From the NCBI GenBank assembly GCA_964456525.1, contig CAYWAP010000029.1:1-21230 (forward strand): 21,230 nucleotides of DNA, in the 5' to 3' direction. The DNA comes from Onthomonas sp964456525 (GTDB lineage Bacteria > Bacillota > Clostridia > Oscillospirales > Oscillospiraceae). Numbering within the stretch: the first letter of the stretch is position 1; each line of letters starts with the position of its first letter. The translations under genes and the position numbers were made by a program. Shown piece by piece: positions 1 to 6,431 of the stretch. The notes beneath the pieces were generated by a model. It searched no databases. It was given only the letters and a program-made list of their open reading frames with translations, and was not told the origin of the DNA.

Positions 1-2
1 CG

Positions 3-137
3 GCGTGGAATTTGGCCAGCTTTTGCTGGTCAGAGCGGCGCAGCACCACAGCCTATCTGGCGATCATGTTTAACGCGGGCGCCATCGCCGAATTGGTGCG
101 CCTCATCAGAAGGGAGGTCAAATATCGTGCCAGATAG
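3..137 (+). CDS. C-terminal end of a small membrane-type protein (partial, 5' end outside window)
   Basis: An open frame enters from the left edge and stops at the TAG at 135-137, giving 44 residues. It ends with a hydrophobic stretch (AYLAIMFNAGAIAELVRLI) and a basic tail (RREVKYRAR). It overlaps the start of the downstream helix-turn-helix gene by 11 bases. The same architecture recurs at 575-947, where a 56-residue membrane protein with a similar ending (ILEVIRHGKH) overlaps the second helix-turn-helix copy by 14 bases. That repeated position is the main reason to believe this frame, because direct similarity between the two proteins is weak. An AGGGAGG-like ribosome binding site for the next gene lies inside it (112-119). 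Function is unknown; a role as membrane partner of the DNA-binding protein is inference only. Confidence 0.4.
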   Translation, partial: AWNLASFCWSERRSTTAYLAIMFNAGAIAELVRLIRREVKYRAR

Positions 138-342
138 TGAATATCTCTCCGTGAGTGAATTTTGCGAGAAATTTGGCAAAGATCCGGGCAATGTCCGAAA
201 ACTCATCCAGCAAAGTCGCATTCCCGCCGTCAAAATCGGCAATCAGTGGGCCATCCCGGCAGACGCACAGCCACCGGCCGACAAGCGTGTAAAGAGCGGC
301 AAATACCGGAATTGGCGCCAGTCGAAGAAAGCCCAAGATTGA
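127..342 (+). CDS. Small excisionase/MerR-like helix-turn-helix protein, copy A
   Basis: This encodes 71 residues from a GTG start at 127, preceded by AGGGAGG about eight bases upstream. The N-terminal part (YLSVSEFCEKFGKDPGNVRK, residues 5-24) has the pattern of a winged helix-turn-helix of the excisionase/HTH_17 type: a 'sets the stage' helix, a Gly turn and a recognition helix (NVRKLIQQSRI). It is followed by the wing (AVKIGNQWAIP). The C-terminus is a basic tail (RVKSGKYRNWRQSKK). It probably binds DNA, but no target can be read from the sequence. The gene overlaps the upstream membrane-type frame. It is nearly identical to the copy at 732-947, differing at residues 2-4 and three other positions (Ser/Thr 10, Ala/Thr 51 and the start codon used). 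Small proteins of this type are common in integrative elements and accessory regions of gut Firmicutes. Confidence 0.75.
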   Translation: MPDSEYLSVSEFCEKFGKDPGNVRKLIQQSRIPAVKIGNQWAIPADAQPPADKRVKSGKYRNWRQSKKAQD

Positions 343-386
343 GTTGCAGGGCCAGATAGCATTTGCTTTTCCCTTGATCTGAAGCC
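127..386 (+). repeat. 260-bp direct repeat, copy A
   Basis: The segment covers the helix-turn-helix gene plus 44 bases downstream and aligns without gaps to 732-991 at an offset of 605. Bases 163-276 (114 bases) are identical in both copies. The first 36 bases carry about a dozen differences, and a handful more are scattered after 276. Similarity stops abruptly after the shared GAAGCC at 381-386. Confidence 0.9.
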
Positions 387-523
387 GGATGTTCTGGCCG
401 CTTACAGGGCTGCCTGCGCCGCAAAGGGAACCACCCCGACCACCGAGATCAAGAAGTTTATCGCCGCTACCGTCTCTGCTTGCCTCACTTTTTGGACAAA
501 AAAAGCGCAAATTTCAAATTTCC

Positions 524-552
524 TTGGCATATACACTTTTTCGTGTTATTAT
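524..552 (+). promoter_or_regulatory. Sigma-A-like promoter for the small membrane protein / HTH pair
   Basis: TTGGCA (524-529) and TATTAT (547-552) are separated by 17 bases in an AT-rich stretch. The segment sits 23 bases upstream of the GTG/ATG region of the next gene, which has GGAAGGAGG at 560-568. An alternative -10 (TATAAT, 550-555) would need a 20-base spacer. The rest of 343-523 holds the tail of repeat copy A and no convincing gene. Confidence 0.6.
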
Positions 553-574
553 AATATCAGGAAGGAGGAAACCG

Positions 575-745
575 ATGGGTAAGAAAAAGTTTTCTCGGAG
601 TGCCATCATTTATCTGGTATTCCTAACAAACACGGTCTATTCTGTCCAGAACGGCTTTTCTTGGCCCTACTGGATCACGGCAATCTTAACTCTGGCTGTT
701 CTTGTACTGGATATTCTGGAGGTGATCCGCCATGGCAAGCACTGA
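575..745 (+). CDS. Small two-helix membrane protein
   Basis: This encodes 56 residues from the ATG at 575, placed six bases after a strong AGGAGG. A longer frame opens at 389 but has no ribosome binding site and spans the promoter, so the short start is preferred. A basic N-terminus (MGKKKFSR) is followed by a hydrophobic segment (SAIIYLVFLTNTVY), a short polar/aromatic loop (SVQNGFSWPYW) and a second hydrophobic helix (ITAILTLAVLVLDILEVI), ending in RHGKH. This suggests a hairpin in the membrane with both ends inside. The stop overlaps the start of the helix-turn-helix gene by 14 bases, so the two are probably translationally coupled. I do not recognise the family. Confidence 0.7.
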   Translation: MGKKKFSRSAIIYLVFLTNTVYSVQNGFSWPYWITAILTLAVLVLDILEVIRHGKH

Positions 746-947
746 GTATCTGTCTGTGACCGAATTCTGCGAGAAATTTGGCAAAGATCCGGGCAATGTC
801 CGAAAACTCATCCAGCAAAGTCGCATTCCCGCCGTCAAAATCGGCAATCAGTGGGCCATCCCGGCAGACGCACAGCCACCGACCGACAAGCGTGTGAAGA
901 GCGGCAAATACCGGAATTGGCGCCAGTCGAAGAAAGCTCAAGATTGA
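732..947 (+). CDS. Small excisionase/MerR-like helix-turn-helix protein, copy B
   Basis: This encodes 71 residues from the ATG at 732, inside the end of the membrane protein gene; GGAGGTG (718-724) serves as ribosome binding site. The domain layout is the same as in copy A: YLSVTEFCEKFGKDPGNVRK as helix-turn-helix, KIGNQWAIP as wing and a basic C-terminal tail. The codons for residues 13-50 are identical to copy A even at silent sites, while the first dozen codons differ. That points to recent duplication or gene conversion of the DNA-binding part. It is probably a DNA-binding regulator of its own module; the target is unknown. Confidence 0.75.
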   Translation: MASTEYLSVTEFCEKFGKDPGNVRKLIQQSRIPAVKIGNQWAIPADAQPPTDKRVKSGKYRNWRQSKKAQD

Positions 948-991
948 GTTGCAGGGCCAGATAACATTTGCTTTCCCTTTGATCCGAAGCC
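732..991 (+). repeat. 260-bp direct repeat, copy B
   Basis: This is the second copy of the segment at 127-386, without gaps. It ends with the shared GAAGCC at 986-991, after which the sequences are unrelated. Confidence 0.9.
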
Positions 992-1022
992 TATACAGTC
1001 CCTCAATAGTTTTCAGAAAAAT

Positions 1023-1063
1023 AGCGGGAGCAGCGGTGTATAGCAATCCCCCGCTGGCGTTTT
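1023..1063 (+). terminator. Possible terminator downstream of the HTH copy B gene
   Basis: AGCGGG (1023-1028) can pair with CCCGCT (1050-1055) and is followed by GGCGTTTTC. The stem is short and the loop long (21 bases). A second small hairpin (AATGC at 1065-1069, GCATT at 1076-1080) with TTTC follows. It is a weak but well-placed candidate. Confidence 0.35.
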
Positions 1064-1116
1064 CAATGCAGAAAAGCATTTTCTACTAAAGCGCGCAATG
1101 AATACAATATGATACC

Positions 1117-1173
1117 AAATATCACCTCTCACTGGCAGGGCGTAACTGCCCTTTGGCGGGAGGTGATATTTTT
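1117..1173 (+). terminator. Long stem-loop with T-run, probable terminator
   Basis: AAATATCACCTC (1117-1128) and GAGGTGATATTT (1160-1171) form a perfect 12-bp inverted repeat. An inner hairpin (GGCAG/CTGCC, about 1134-1150) lies in the loop, and TTTTT follows the right arm (1169-1173). It separates the small-protein module from the arabinofuranosidase promoter. The A-run before the left arm is short, so termination on the + strand is favoured. Confidence 0.5.
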
Positions 1174-1216
1174 CACGATTGTCAGATTTGCATTTTGACG
1201 AAGTTTACACTTTGAA

Positions 1217-1245
1217 ATTGCATTTTTGCAATCAGTCTGTATAAT
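1217..1245 (+). promoter_or_regulatory. Promoter of the GH51 gene with a palindromic operator candidate
   Basis: TATAAT lies at 1240-1245, with TTGCAT at 1218-1223 as -35 and a 16-base spacer. The -35 is embedded in a perfect palindrome, ATTGCA-TTTT-TGCAAT (1217-1232), which looks like a repressor operator. The transcript would have a leader of about 170 bases before the ATG at 1421. That leader contains a GC-rich hairpin (CGGG-A-CAGG at 1351-1359 with CCTGCCCG at 1375-1382). No other gene is seen in 948-1420. Confidence 0.6.
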
Positions 1246-1420
1246 GGAAATATATGGCTACGGTTTTCCCAAAAGCAAGGAAAGATTTTGGGGGACACAC
1301 GGGAAGCGCGGAGGAGAAGCCGGCGCAACCAGCGATACCAGCGGGAAAGACGGGACAGGAGCACGGCTTTCGGCCCTGCCCGATTTCATAATCATCATCT
1401 ATTTAAGGAGGATCAAACAC

Positions 1421-2932
1421 ATGCAAAGACTGACCATCAATACGCAGGAACGCCTCGGAACCATCGCCCCCGAGATCTACGGGCACTTCTCCGAGCATTT
1501 GGGGCGGTGCATCTACGGAGGCATCTATGTGGGGGAAAACTCCGACATCCCCAACGTAAACGGAATGCGTACCGACGTCGTCTCCGCGCTCAGGGAGCTG
1601 GAGATTCCCGTGTTGCGCTGGCCAGGTGGATGCTTCGCCGAGGAGTACAACTGGCGTGACGGGGTCGGCCCCAAAGAGAGCCGGCAGACCATTGTCAACA
1701 ACATCTGGGGCGGTGTGACGGAGGACAATTCCTTTGGCACCCACGAATTTTTTGAGCTATGCCGTCAGCTCGGCTGCAAAGCCTATGTGAACGGCAGCGT
1801 CAGCTATGCCACGCCGCAGGAAATGGGCGAGTGGGTGGAGTATATGACCTTCGACGGCGTATCTCCCATGGCAGACCTGCGCAAGGAAAACGGGCGGAAT
1901 GAGCCTTGGCACGTGGATTATTTTGGCGTTGGCAACGAGAACTGGGGAAACGGCGGCAATATGAACCCCGATTTTTACGGGAATCTCTACCGCCAATATG
2001 CGACCTATGTCCGCTCCTATGACAGGGAGCATCCGATTCAAAAGATCTGCTGCGGCCCAAACGTGGATGACTATGAGTGGACGGAGGAAGTGCTGCGCAC
2101 CTGCTTCCGCCGCAGCGGCAGGGAACAACACGGCTTTATGGACATGCTCAGCCTGCATTACTACGTCCACCCCGAGGGCTGGGAGATCAAAGGCAGCGCG
2201 ACGGACTTTGATGCCGAAGGATGGTACAAGACGCTGGCTAAGGCGCTGTATATGGACACGTTGATCCGCCGTCACAGCGCAATTATGGACCGGTTTGACC
2301 CGGAAAAAAAGGTTGGCCTGGCCGTAGATGAGTGGGGCGCCTGGTTCACCTGTGAGCCGGGCACAAATCCCTGTTTTCTCTATCAGCAGAACACCGTGCG
2401 CGATGCACTGGTGGCAGGCATTACACTGAATATTTTCAACAAGCACTGTGATCGTGTTCGCCTAGCCTGTTTGGCTCAGACGGTCAATGTTCTCCAGTCG
2501 GTCATCCTGACGGACGAGGAGAAGATGCTGCGCACCCCAACCTATCACGTTATGCATATGTACCGCTATCACCAGGGGGCAACGTTGCTTGGAAGCACGC
2601 TCACCGGCGTGGAACAGACCGGCACAGCCGGCTGGCAGGTTCCTGCCGTTACCGAGTCGGTTTCCGAGCGGGACGGGATTCTCACCGTCACACTCAACAA
2701 CCTCTCTGAGCAGGACGCGGAGGAGATGGAAATCCGCCTGGCCCAGGGCGGGGGCCTGGAAGTGCTCGAGGCCACGGTTGTCACCGGCCCGCGCAACGCA
2801 ATGAACACCTTCGATTCACCCGACAACGTGACTGAGCGTCCCTTTGACGGTTACGCTGTGCAGCCGGAGACATTGTCCGTCACGCTCCCCCCATGCAGCG
2901 TGGTACTGCTGCGCCTCCGTGAGCGCAGCTGA
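1421..2932 (+). CDS. abfA: GH51 alpha-L-arabinofuranosidase
   Basis: This encodes 503 residues, the usual size of intracellular GH51 enzymes, which release terminal arabinofuranose from arabino-oligosaccharides and arabinoxylan fragments. There is no signal peptide, so it acts in the cytoplasm. The start at 1421 follows TTAAGGAGG; an upstream in-frame ATG at 1226 is rejected because it lies across the promoter. The N-terminus (IAPEIYGHFSEHLGRCIYGG) and the RWPGGCFAEEYNWRDGVG segment are typical of the family. The acid/base Glu is E173 in GVGNENWG and the nucleophile Glu is E304 in AVDEWGAW. The last 150 residues form the beta-sandwich domain. It is a single-gene unit with promoter and terminator, convergent with the RpiR gene. 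No arabinose kinase or isomerase is present in the window, so the released sugar must be handled elsewhere. Confidence 0.93.
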   Translation: MQRLTINTQERLGTIAPEIYGHFSEHLGRCIYGGIYVGENSDIPNVNGMRTDVVSALRELEIPVLRWPGGCFAEEYNWRDGVGPKESRQTIVNNIWGGVTEDNSFGTHEFFELCRQLGCKAYVNGSVSYATPQEMGEWVEYMTFDGVSPMADLRKENGRNEPWHVDYFGVGNENWGNGGNMNPDFYGNLYRQYATYVRSYDREHPIQKICCGPNVDDYEWTEEVLRTCFRRSGREQHGFMDMLSLHYYVHPEGWEIKGSATDFDAEGWYKTLAKALYMDTLIRRHSAIMDRFDPEKKVGLAVDEWGAWFTCEPGTNPCFLYQQNTVRDALVAGITLNIFNKHCDRVRLACLAQTVNVLQSVILTDEEKMLRTPTYHVMHMYRYHQGATLLGSTLTGVEQTGTAGWQVPAVTESVSERDGILTVTLNNLSEQDAEEMEIRLAQGGGLEVLEATVVTGPRNAMNTFDSPDNVTERPFDGYAVQPETLSVTLPPCSVVLLRLRERS

Positions 2933-3018
2933 TGCTGTAATCCTCAACAAGTGGAAGTGCCCTGACATTCGGACAGACACAGCCTATATAGAATCCATCT
3001 TTTTTCCGACATAGCAAT

Positions 3019-3058
3019 CCCCCTCTGATGTAACGTTCCTACATCAGGGGGGCTTTTT
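3019..3058 (+). terminator. Rho-independent terminator of the GH51 gene
   Basis: CTGATGTA (3025-3032) pairs with TACATCAG (3040-3047), extended by CCCC/GGGG across a T-G pair. The loop is seven bases, and CTTTTT follows at 3053-3058. Confidence 0.9.
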
Positions 3059-3117
3059 GTGCCGTCCGTATCATTTGGAGCAGTCCATTGGCGCCCACCG
3101 CTCCCAGTCTGTTCCCG

Positions 3118-3930
3118 TCAAAAATAATTGTGTCCGTACTGGCGCAGATAGTGCAGGATCAGCAGGTCGGCAGCCAACAGAGCGCCATATTTCCCCACAT
3201 CGTTTCGGTTTGTCATCCCGCAGTTGAGCACATAGCGGGCCAGATTCCAGTAGGGGCTGGAGGCGTTCTGCGTGATGACCAGAACCGAGCAGCCGCTGGA
3301 TACAATGGCGTTCCAGATGGTGGGATAGCGCAGCGGGTAACTGCCCCCTACCGTGCAGACGATGGCCAGATCCTCTTTTGAGAGGCTGCGGGCGCAATCC
3401 AGTTGGGCGCTGTAGTTCAGATACAGCTCTACATACCGGTTCATACGGATCATTTTGCTCTGGATATGGCGGCCAATATCCCACAAAAAGTGATGGGAGA
3501 AAAAGGCCAGCCGCTGGCTGCGCGCTATGGCAGTGACCATATCGGGAACATGGGAAATATTGTCGGGAGCAGCCGTGGTTTGGACGTTGCGGATCAGATC
3601 CTCGCTGTAGCCGGTCAAGGCCGCCTGAGGGTCGACACAGAGCTTGTCAAAAAAGTTTCGGGAATAGTCCGTACTGATGGCAAAGTCCTGCATCAGGGAG
3701 TCGTGCAGCTCACGAAAATTGTCAAACCCCATAAACCGGCAGAATCGGGAAATGGTGGCCTTGGAGACATAACACAATTCCGCGATCTCGCCGATGGACA
3801 TGTTCTTGAGCTGGGCATAGTGCTTGAGCAGGGTCAATGCAATTTCATAGTTGGTATCGCGCTGAGGCGCTGTGCTGAGAAAGCTCATCAGCTTTTCCGC
3901 CAGCGAGCCCATGGTTTTCGCATCGTTCAT
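3118..3930 (-). CDS. RpiR/MurR-family sugar-phosphate-responsive transcriptional regulator
   Basis: This encodes 270 residues. The N-terminal helix-turn-helix domain (about 1-77) contains the family pattern MSIGEIAELCYVSKATISRF followed by CRFMGFDNFRELH. A SIS domain (about 115-245) should bind a phosphorylated sugar; it includes the segments RLAFFSHHFLWDIG and LAIVCTVGGSYP. The ATG at 3930 has AGGAGGG eight bases upstream. The gene diverges from the deacetylase/PTS/glycosidase cluster beginning at 4186, so it most likely controls that cluster in response to a phosphorylated intermediate. The 255-base gap between them contains the + promoter and a short palindrome (GATA-CTT-TATC, 3965-3975) that could be its operator. 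The regulatory target is inferred from position. Confidence 0.88.
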   Translation of the reverse strand: MNDAKTMGSLAEKLMSFLSTAPQRDTNYEIALTLLKHYAQLKNMSIGEIAELCYVSKATISRFCRFMGFDNFRELHDSLMQDFAISTDYSRNFFDKLCVDPQAALTGYSEDLIRNVQTTAAPDNISHVPDMVTAIARSQRLAFFSHHFLWDIGRHIQSKMIRMNRYVELYLNYSAQLDCARSLSKEDLAIVCTVGGSYPLRYPTIWNAIVSSGCSVLVITQNASSPYWNLARYVLNCGMTNRNDVGKYGALLAADLLILHYLRQYGHNYF

Positions 3931-4110
3931 CGGCGTGCCCTCCTTCTGTTTCTGTCATGTTAACGATACTTTATCATAAAAGGACACGCTAACGCAAGAC
4001 ACATCCGGTTTAAGTTCGGCAAAATGCACAAAAACGGGGACCTCTTTTTTACCAGGCATCAGATCATGAAACGCAGTCCCTGTACTTGCAACCAAATAGT
4101 CCACACATCA

Positions 4111-4119
4111 TGTTATAAT
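4111..4119 (+). promoter_or_regulatory. Extended -10 promoter of the deacetylase-PTS-glycosidase cluster
   Basis: TG-T-TATAAT at 4111-4119 is a perfect extended -10 element. The best -35 resemblance (TTGCAA, 4086-4091) is too far away at 22 bases, so the extended -10 is probably the main determinant, possibly with activator help. The gene starts at 4186. Confidence 0.65.
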
Positions 4120-4185
4120 TTGGGCATGAAAAAGGGAGATGGTGCGGCCGACTGTCTTTCGTCTAGCAATTAAGGAGGAATGTCT

Positions 4186-4953
4186 ATGAAACGTCTGTTA
4201 ATCCGTGCTGACGATTTGGGCTATTCCGAGGGCATCAACTGCGGCATTGCAGCGGCTGTGGCTGCCGGACTGGTACGCTCGGTAGGGGTCATGACCAACA
4301 TGCCTGCCGCTGTCCACGGTCTGGGTCTGTTACACGGTCATCCGATCTGCCTGGGACAACACACCAATATCTGTACCGGGCACCCGCTGACTGACCCAGC
4401 CCGCGTCCCCAGTCTCTGCACGGCAGACGGTGCTTTTAAGCCAAGCCAGGCATACCGCAAGGCAGCCCAAGAAGGTCGGGATTTTGTGGTCTTGGACGAG
4501 GCAGTCGAGGAGATCGAGGCTCAGTATCGTCAATTCAAAGCTCTCACCGGCCAGGAACCCGGTTATTTTGAAGGCCACGCCGTGGCTAGCAGCAACTTCT
4601 TCAAAGGCTTGGAGATTGTCGCTCAACGGCACGGACTTCCATACTTCGCCATGGGACGCCCCGGCGAGGCAGTTACTTTCCGCAGTACCAAGGTTTACGC
4701 CTATATTCCAAAAGACTTTAAGGCATACGAAGCAGATCCTTTTGCTGCGGTTCAGGACGCGGTAATCCATGCCCATGAGGACGCCTGCGATATGATGGTA
4801 TTCCATCCGGGATATATCGACGCTTACCTGCTGGATCATTCCAGCATGACCACTCCCCGAGTGCGAGAGACCGCTATGCTCTGTCGGCCGGATGTGCGGC
4901 ACTGGCTGGAGCAACAGAACATTGTTCTGGTAAGCTATAACGATTTAACGTAA
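4186..4953 (+). CDS. ChbG/YdjC-family carbohydrate deacetylase
   Basis: This encodes 255 residues, family-typical in length. YdjC-fold enzymes are metal-dependent deacetylases; ChbG removes an acetyl group from chitooligosaccharides such as phosphorylated chitobiose before hydrolysis. Metal and catalytic signatures seen are RADDLGYSEGIN (D9, D10), LGQHTNICTG (H59), FEGHAV (H131) and MVFHPGYID near the C-terminus. The usual Asp two residues before the second metal His is Glu here (E129). The start at 4186 sits seven bases after AGGAGG (4173-4178); the in-frame ATG at 4180 is too close to it. It is the first gene of the cluster, 22 bases before the PTS permease, suggesting that the imported phospho-disaccharide carries an acyl group. 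The exact substrate is not readable from sequence. Confidence 0.85.
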   Translation: MKRLLIRADDLGYSEGINCGIAAAVAAGLVRSVGVMTNMPAAVHGLGLLHGHPICLGQHTNICTGHPLTDPARVPSLCTADGAFKPSQAYRKAAQEGRDFVVLDEAVEEIEAQYRQFKALTGQEPGYFEGHAVASSNFFKGLEIVAQRHGLPYFAMGRPGEAVTFRSTKVYAYIPKDFKAYEADPFAAVQDAVIHAHEDACDMMVFHPGYIDAYLLDHSSMTTPRVRETAMLCRPDVRHWLEQQNIVLVSYNDLT

Positions 4954-4975
4954 AATATAAAAGGAGGAAAACTTT

Positions 4976-6400
4976 ATGGCAAGCAACAAGAAAATCGCCG
5001 AGCAGGTTTTGGAGGCGGTAGGCGGCGCAGCCAATCTCAAAGACGCCACCCACTGCATGACCCGTCTTCGCCTGTATCTAAAAGATGACAGCATTCCTAA
5101 AGATGACCAGGTAAAAGCCATCGACGGTGTTCTGACAGTAGTCCGCGGCGGACAGCAATATCAGGTTGTTATCGGCACCAACGTACCCAAGGTCTATGAT
5201 GAGCTGTGCAAACTGACAGGGATGAGCACAAACGCCCCTGTGCAGGATGACACAGCCGCCGCAACGAACGACGCCTTAACCAAAAAGAAACTGACCCCAA
5301 AACAGGTGGGCAAAAACATCATGGGCTATATGGCGGGCTGTATGACCCCGCTGATTCCAGTGCTGCTGATTGGTGGCTTGTGCAATGCGCTCAACGCTAT
5401 CTGCGGGCCGGATATGCTGGCTTTGTATTCCACCGAGAGCAATATGTACATCCTGCTTGATTTTGTGTACGACGCAGCGTTCTACTTTATGCCCATATTG
5501 GCAGGATACAACGCGGCTAAACAGCTGGGTGTTAATGGTATGTTGGGTGCGTTTATCGGCTGCATCCTCATGTCGCCGGACTTCGTTACCATTGCGACGG
5601 AGGGAACGTCCTTCTCAGTCTACGGCATTCCGGCTACTGTCACCACCTATTCCCAGACAGTGCTGCCCATCATGCTATCGGTGCCGCTGTACTGCCTGGT
5701 ATATAAGATCATCAAAAAGTATATGCCCGATGTGTTAACGACCGTGTTCACCCCCTTCATCAGCCTGTTGATCTCCCTGCCCTTCATCCTTTGCTTGCTC
5801 GCGCCTCTGGGCACCATCGTTGGCAACGCCATCAGCGGCGGCCTGGCATGGTTCGGCATGACTACTGGTTGGTTTGGTGTGGCTGTAATCGCCGCTTTGT
5901 GGGAATTCCTGGTCATCAGCGGCATGCATCTGGCCTTGATGATGCCCATGATGGCGGACTTCTTCACCACTGGTATCGGCAGTGGCCCCATAAACGCTGG
6001 AAACTTTGCTACCTGGGCCTGCTTCGGTGTAGCGCTGGGCACGGCCCTGCGGCTGAAAAACAAATCTGAGCGCAGCACCTCCTTTGCCGCCTTTGTTGCC
6101 GGTATTTTGGGCGGTGTCACTGAGCCGACGCTGTATGGCATTTGCTTCCGGTACACCCGGTGCTTCCTGGGCATGATCGTTGGCGGTTTTGTGGGCGGTG
6201 CTATCGCCGGCGCCTTTGACCTGAAAAGCTACGCCATGACTTCGGCGAACTTCTTGTCCCTTCTGGGGTACGTGGGCGGCACCAAAGCCAATATTGTGGT
6301 AGGGATTGTGGCCAGCCTGGTTTCTCTGGTTGTCGCTGCGGTCATTACCTATCTGTTTGGCTTTTCCAAGCAAGATCTGAAACAGTCAGAATCCAGATAA
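4976..6400 (+). CDS. PTS sugar permease IIBC, glucose/beta-glucoside superfamily, without IIA
   Basis: This encodes 474 residues. The IIB domain (1-80) has the phospho-accepting Cys27 in THCMTRLRLYL. After a polar linker, the IIC membrane domain starts near residue 105 (GYMAGCMTPLIPVLLIGGL) and has about ten hydrophobic segments. It includes the loop GGVTEPTLYGICFRY, which corresponds to the conserved substrate loop (usually G-I-T-E-P-A-I-Y-G). There is no C-terminal IIA domain, so a IIA protein must act in trans; the IIBCA permease at 16059-17987 or a cellular glucose IIA could supply it. AAGGAGG lies at 4961-4967. It imports and phosphorylates a beta-glycoside that the flanking deacetylase and 6-phospho-beta-glucosidase would process. 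Confidence 0.9.
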   Translation: MASNKKIAEQVLEAVGGAANLKDATHCMTRLRLYLKDDSIPKDDQVKAIDGVLTVVRGGQQYQVVIGTNVPKVYDELCKLTGMSTNAPVQDDTAAATNDALTKKKLTPKQVGKNIMGYMAGCMTPLIPVLLIGGLCNALNAICGPDMLALYSTESNMYILLDFVYDAAFYFMPILAGYNAAKQLGVNGMLGAFIGCILMSPDFVTIATEGTSFSVYGIPATVTTYSQTVLPIMLSVPLYCLVYKIIKKYMPDVLTTVFTPFISLLISLPFILCLLAPLGTIVGNAISGGLAWFGMTTGWFGVAVIAALWEFLVISGMHLALMMPMMADFFTTGIGSGPINAGNFATWACFGVALGTALRLKNKSERSTSFAAFVAGILGGVTEPTLYGICFRYTRCFLGMIVGGFVGGAIAGAFDLKSYAMTSANFLSLLGYVGGTKANIVVGIVASLVSLVVAAVITYLFGFSKQDLKQSESR

Positions 6401-6431
6401 TTATAGTACAAAAGAGGCAGGTGCATTCGTT

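Noticed and set aside
389..574. Upstream extension of the small membrane protein frame
   Set aside because: It crosses the promoter at 524-552, and an ATG with AGGAGG exists at 575.
163..881. CRISPR-like repeat
   Set aside because: Only two long copies 605 bases apart are present, and they are coding. There is no short-repeat/spacer structure.
1226..1420. N-terminal extension of the GH51 frame
   Set aside because: It begins inside the promoter palindrome, has no ribosome binding site and encodes 65 low-complexity residues unlike the family. The ATG at 1421 has a strong Shine-Dalgarno sequence.
4067..4081. CcpA catabolite-response (cre)-like site upstream of the deacetylase gene
   Set aside because: TGAAACGC is one base short of the required spacing of the cre consensus and the right half does not match.
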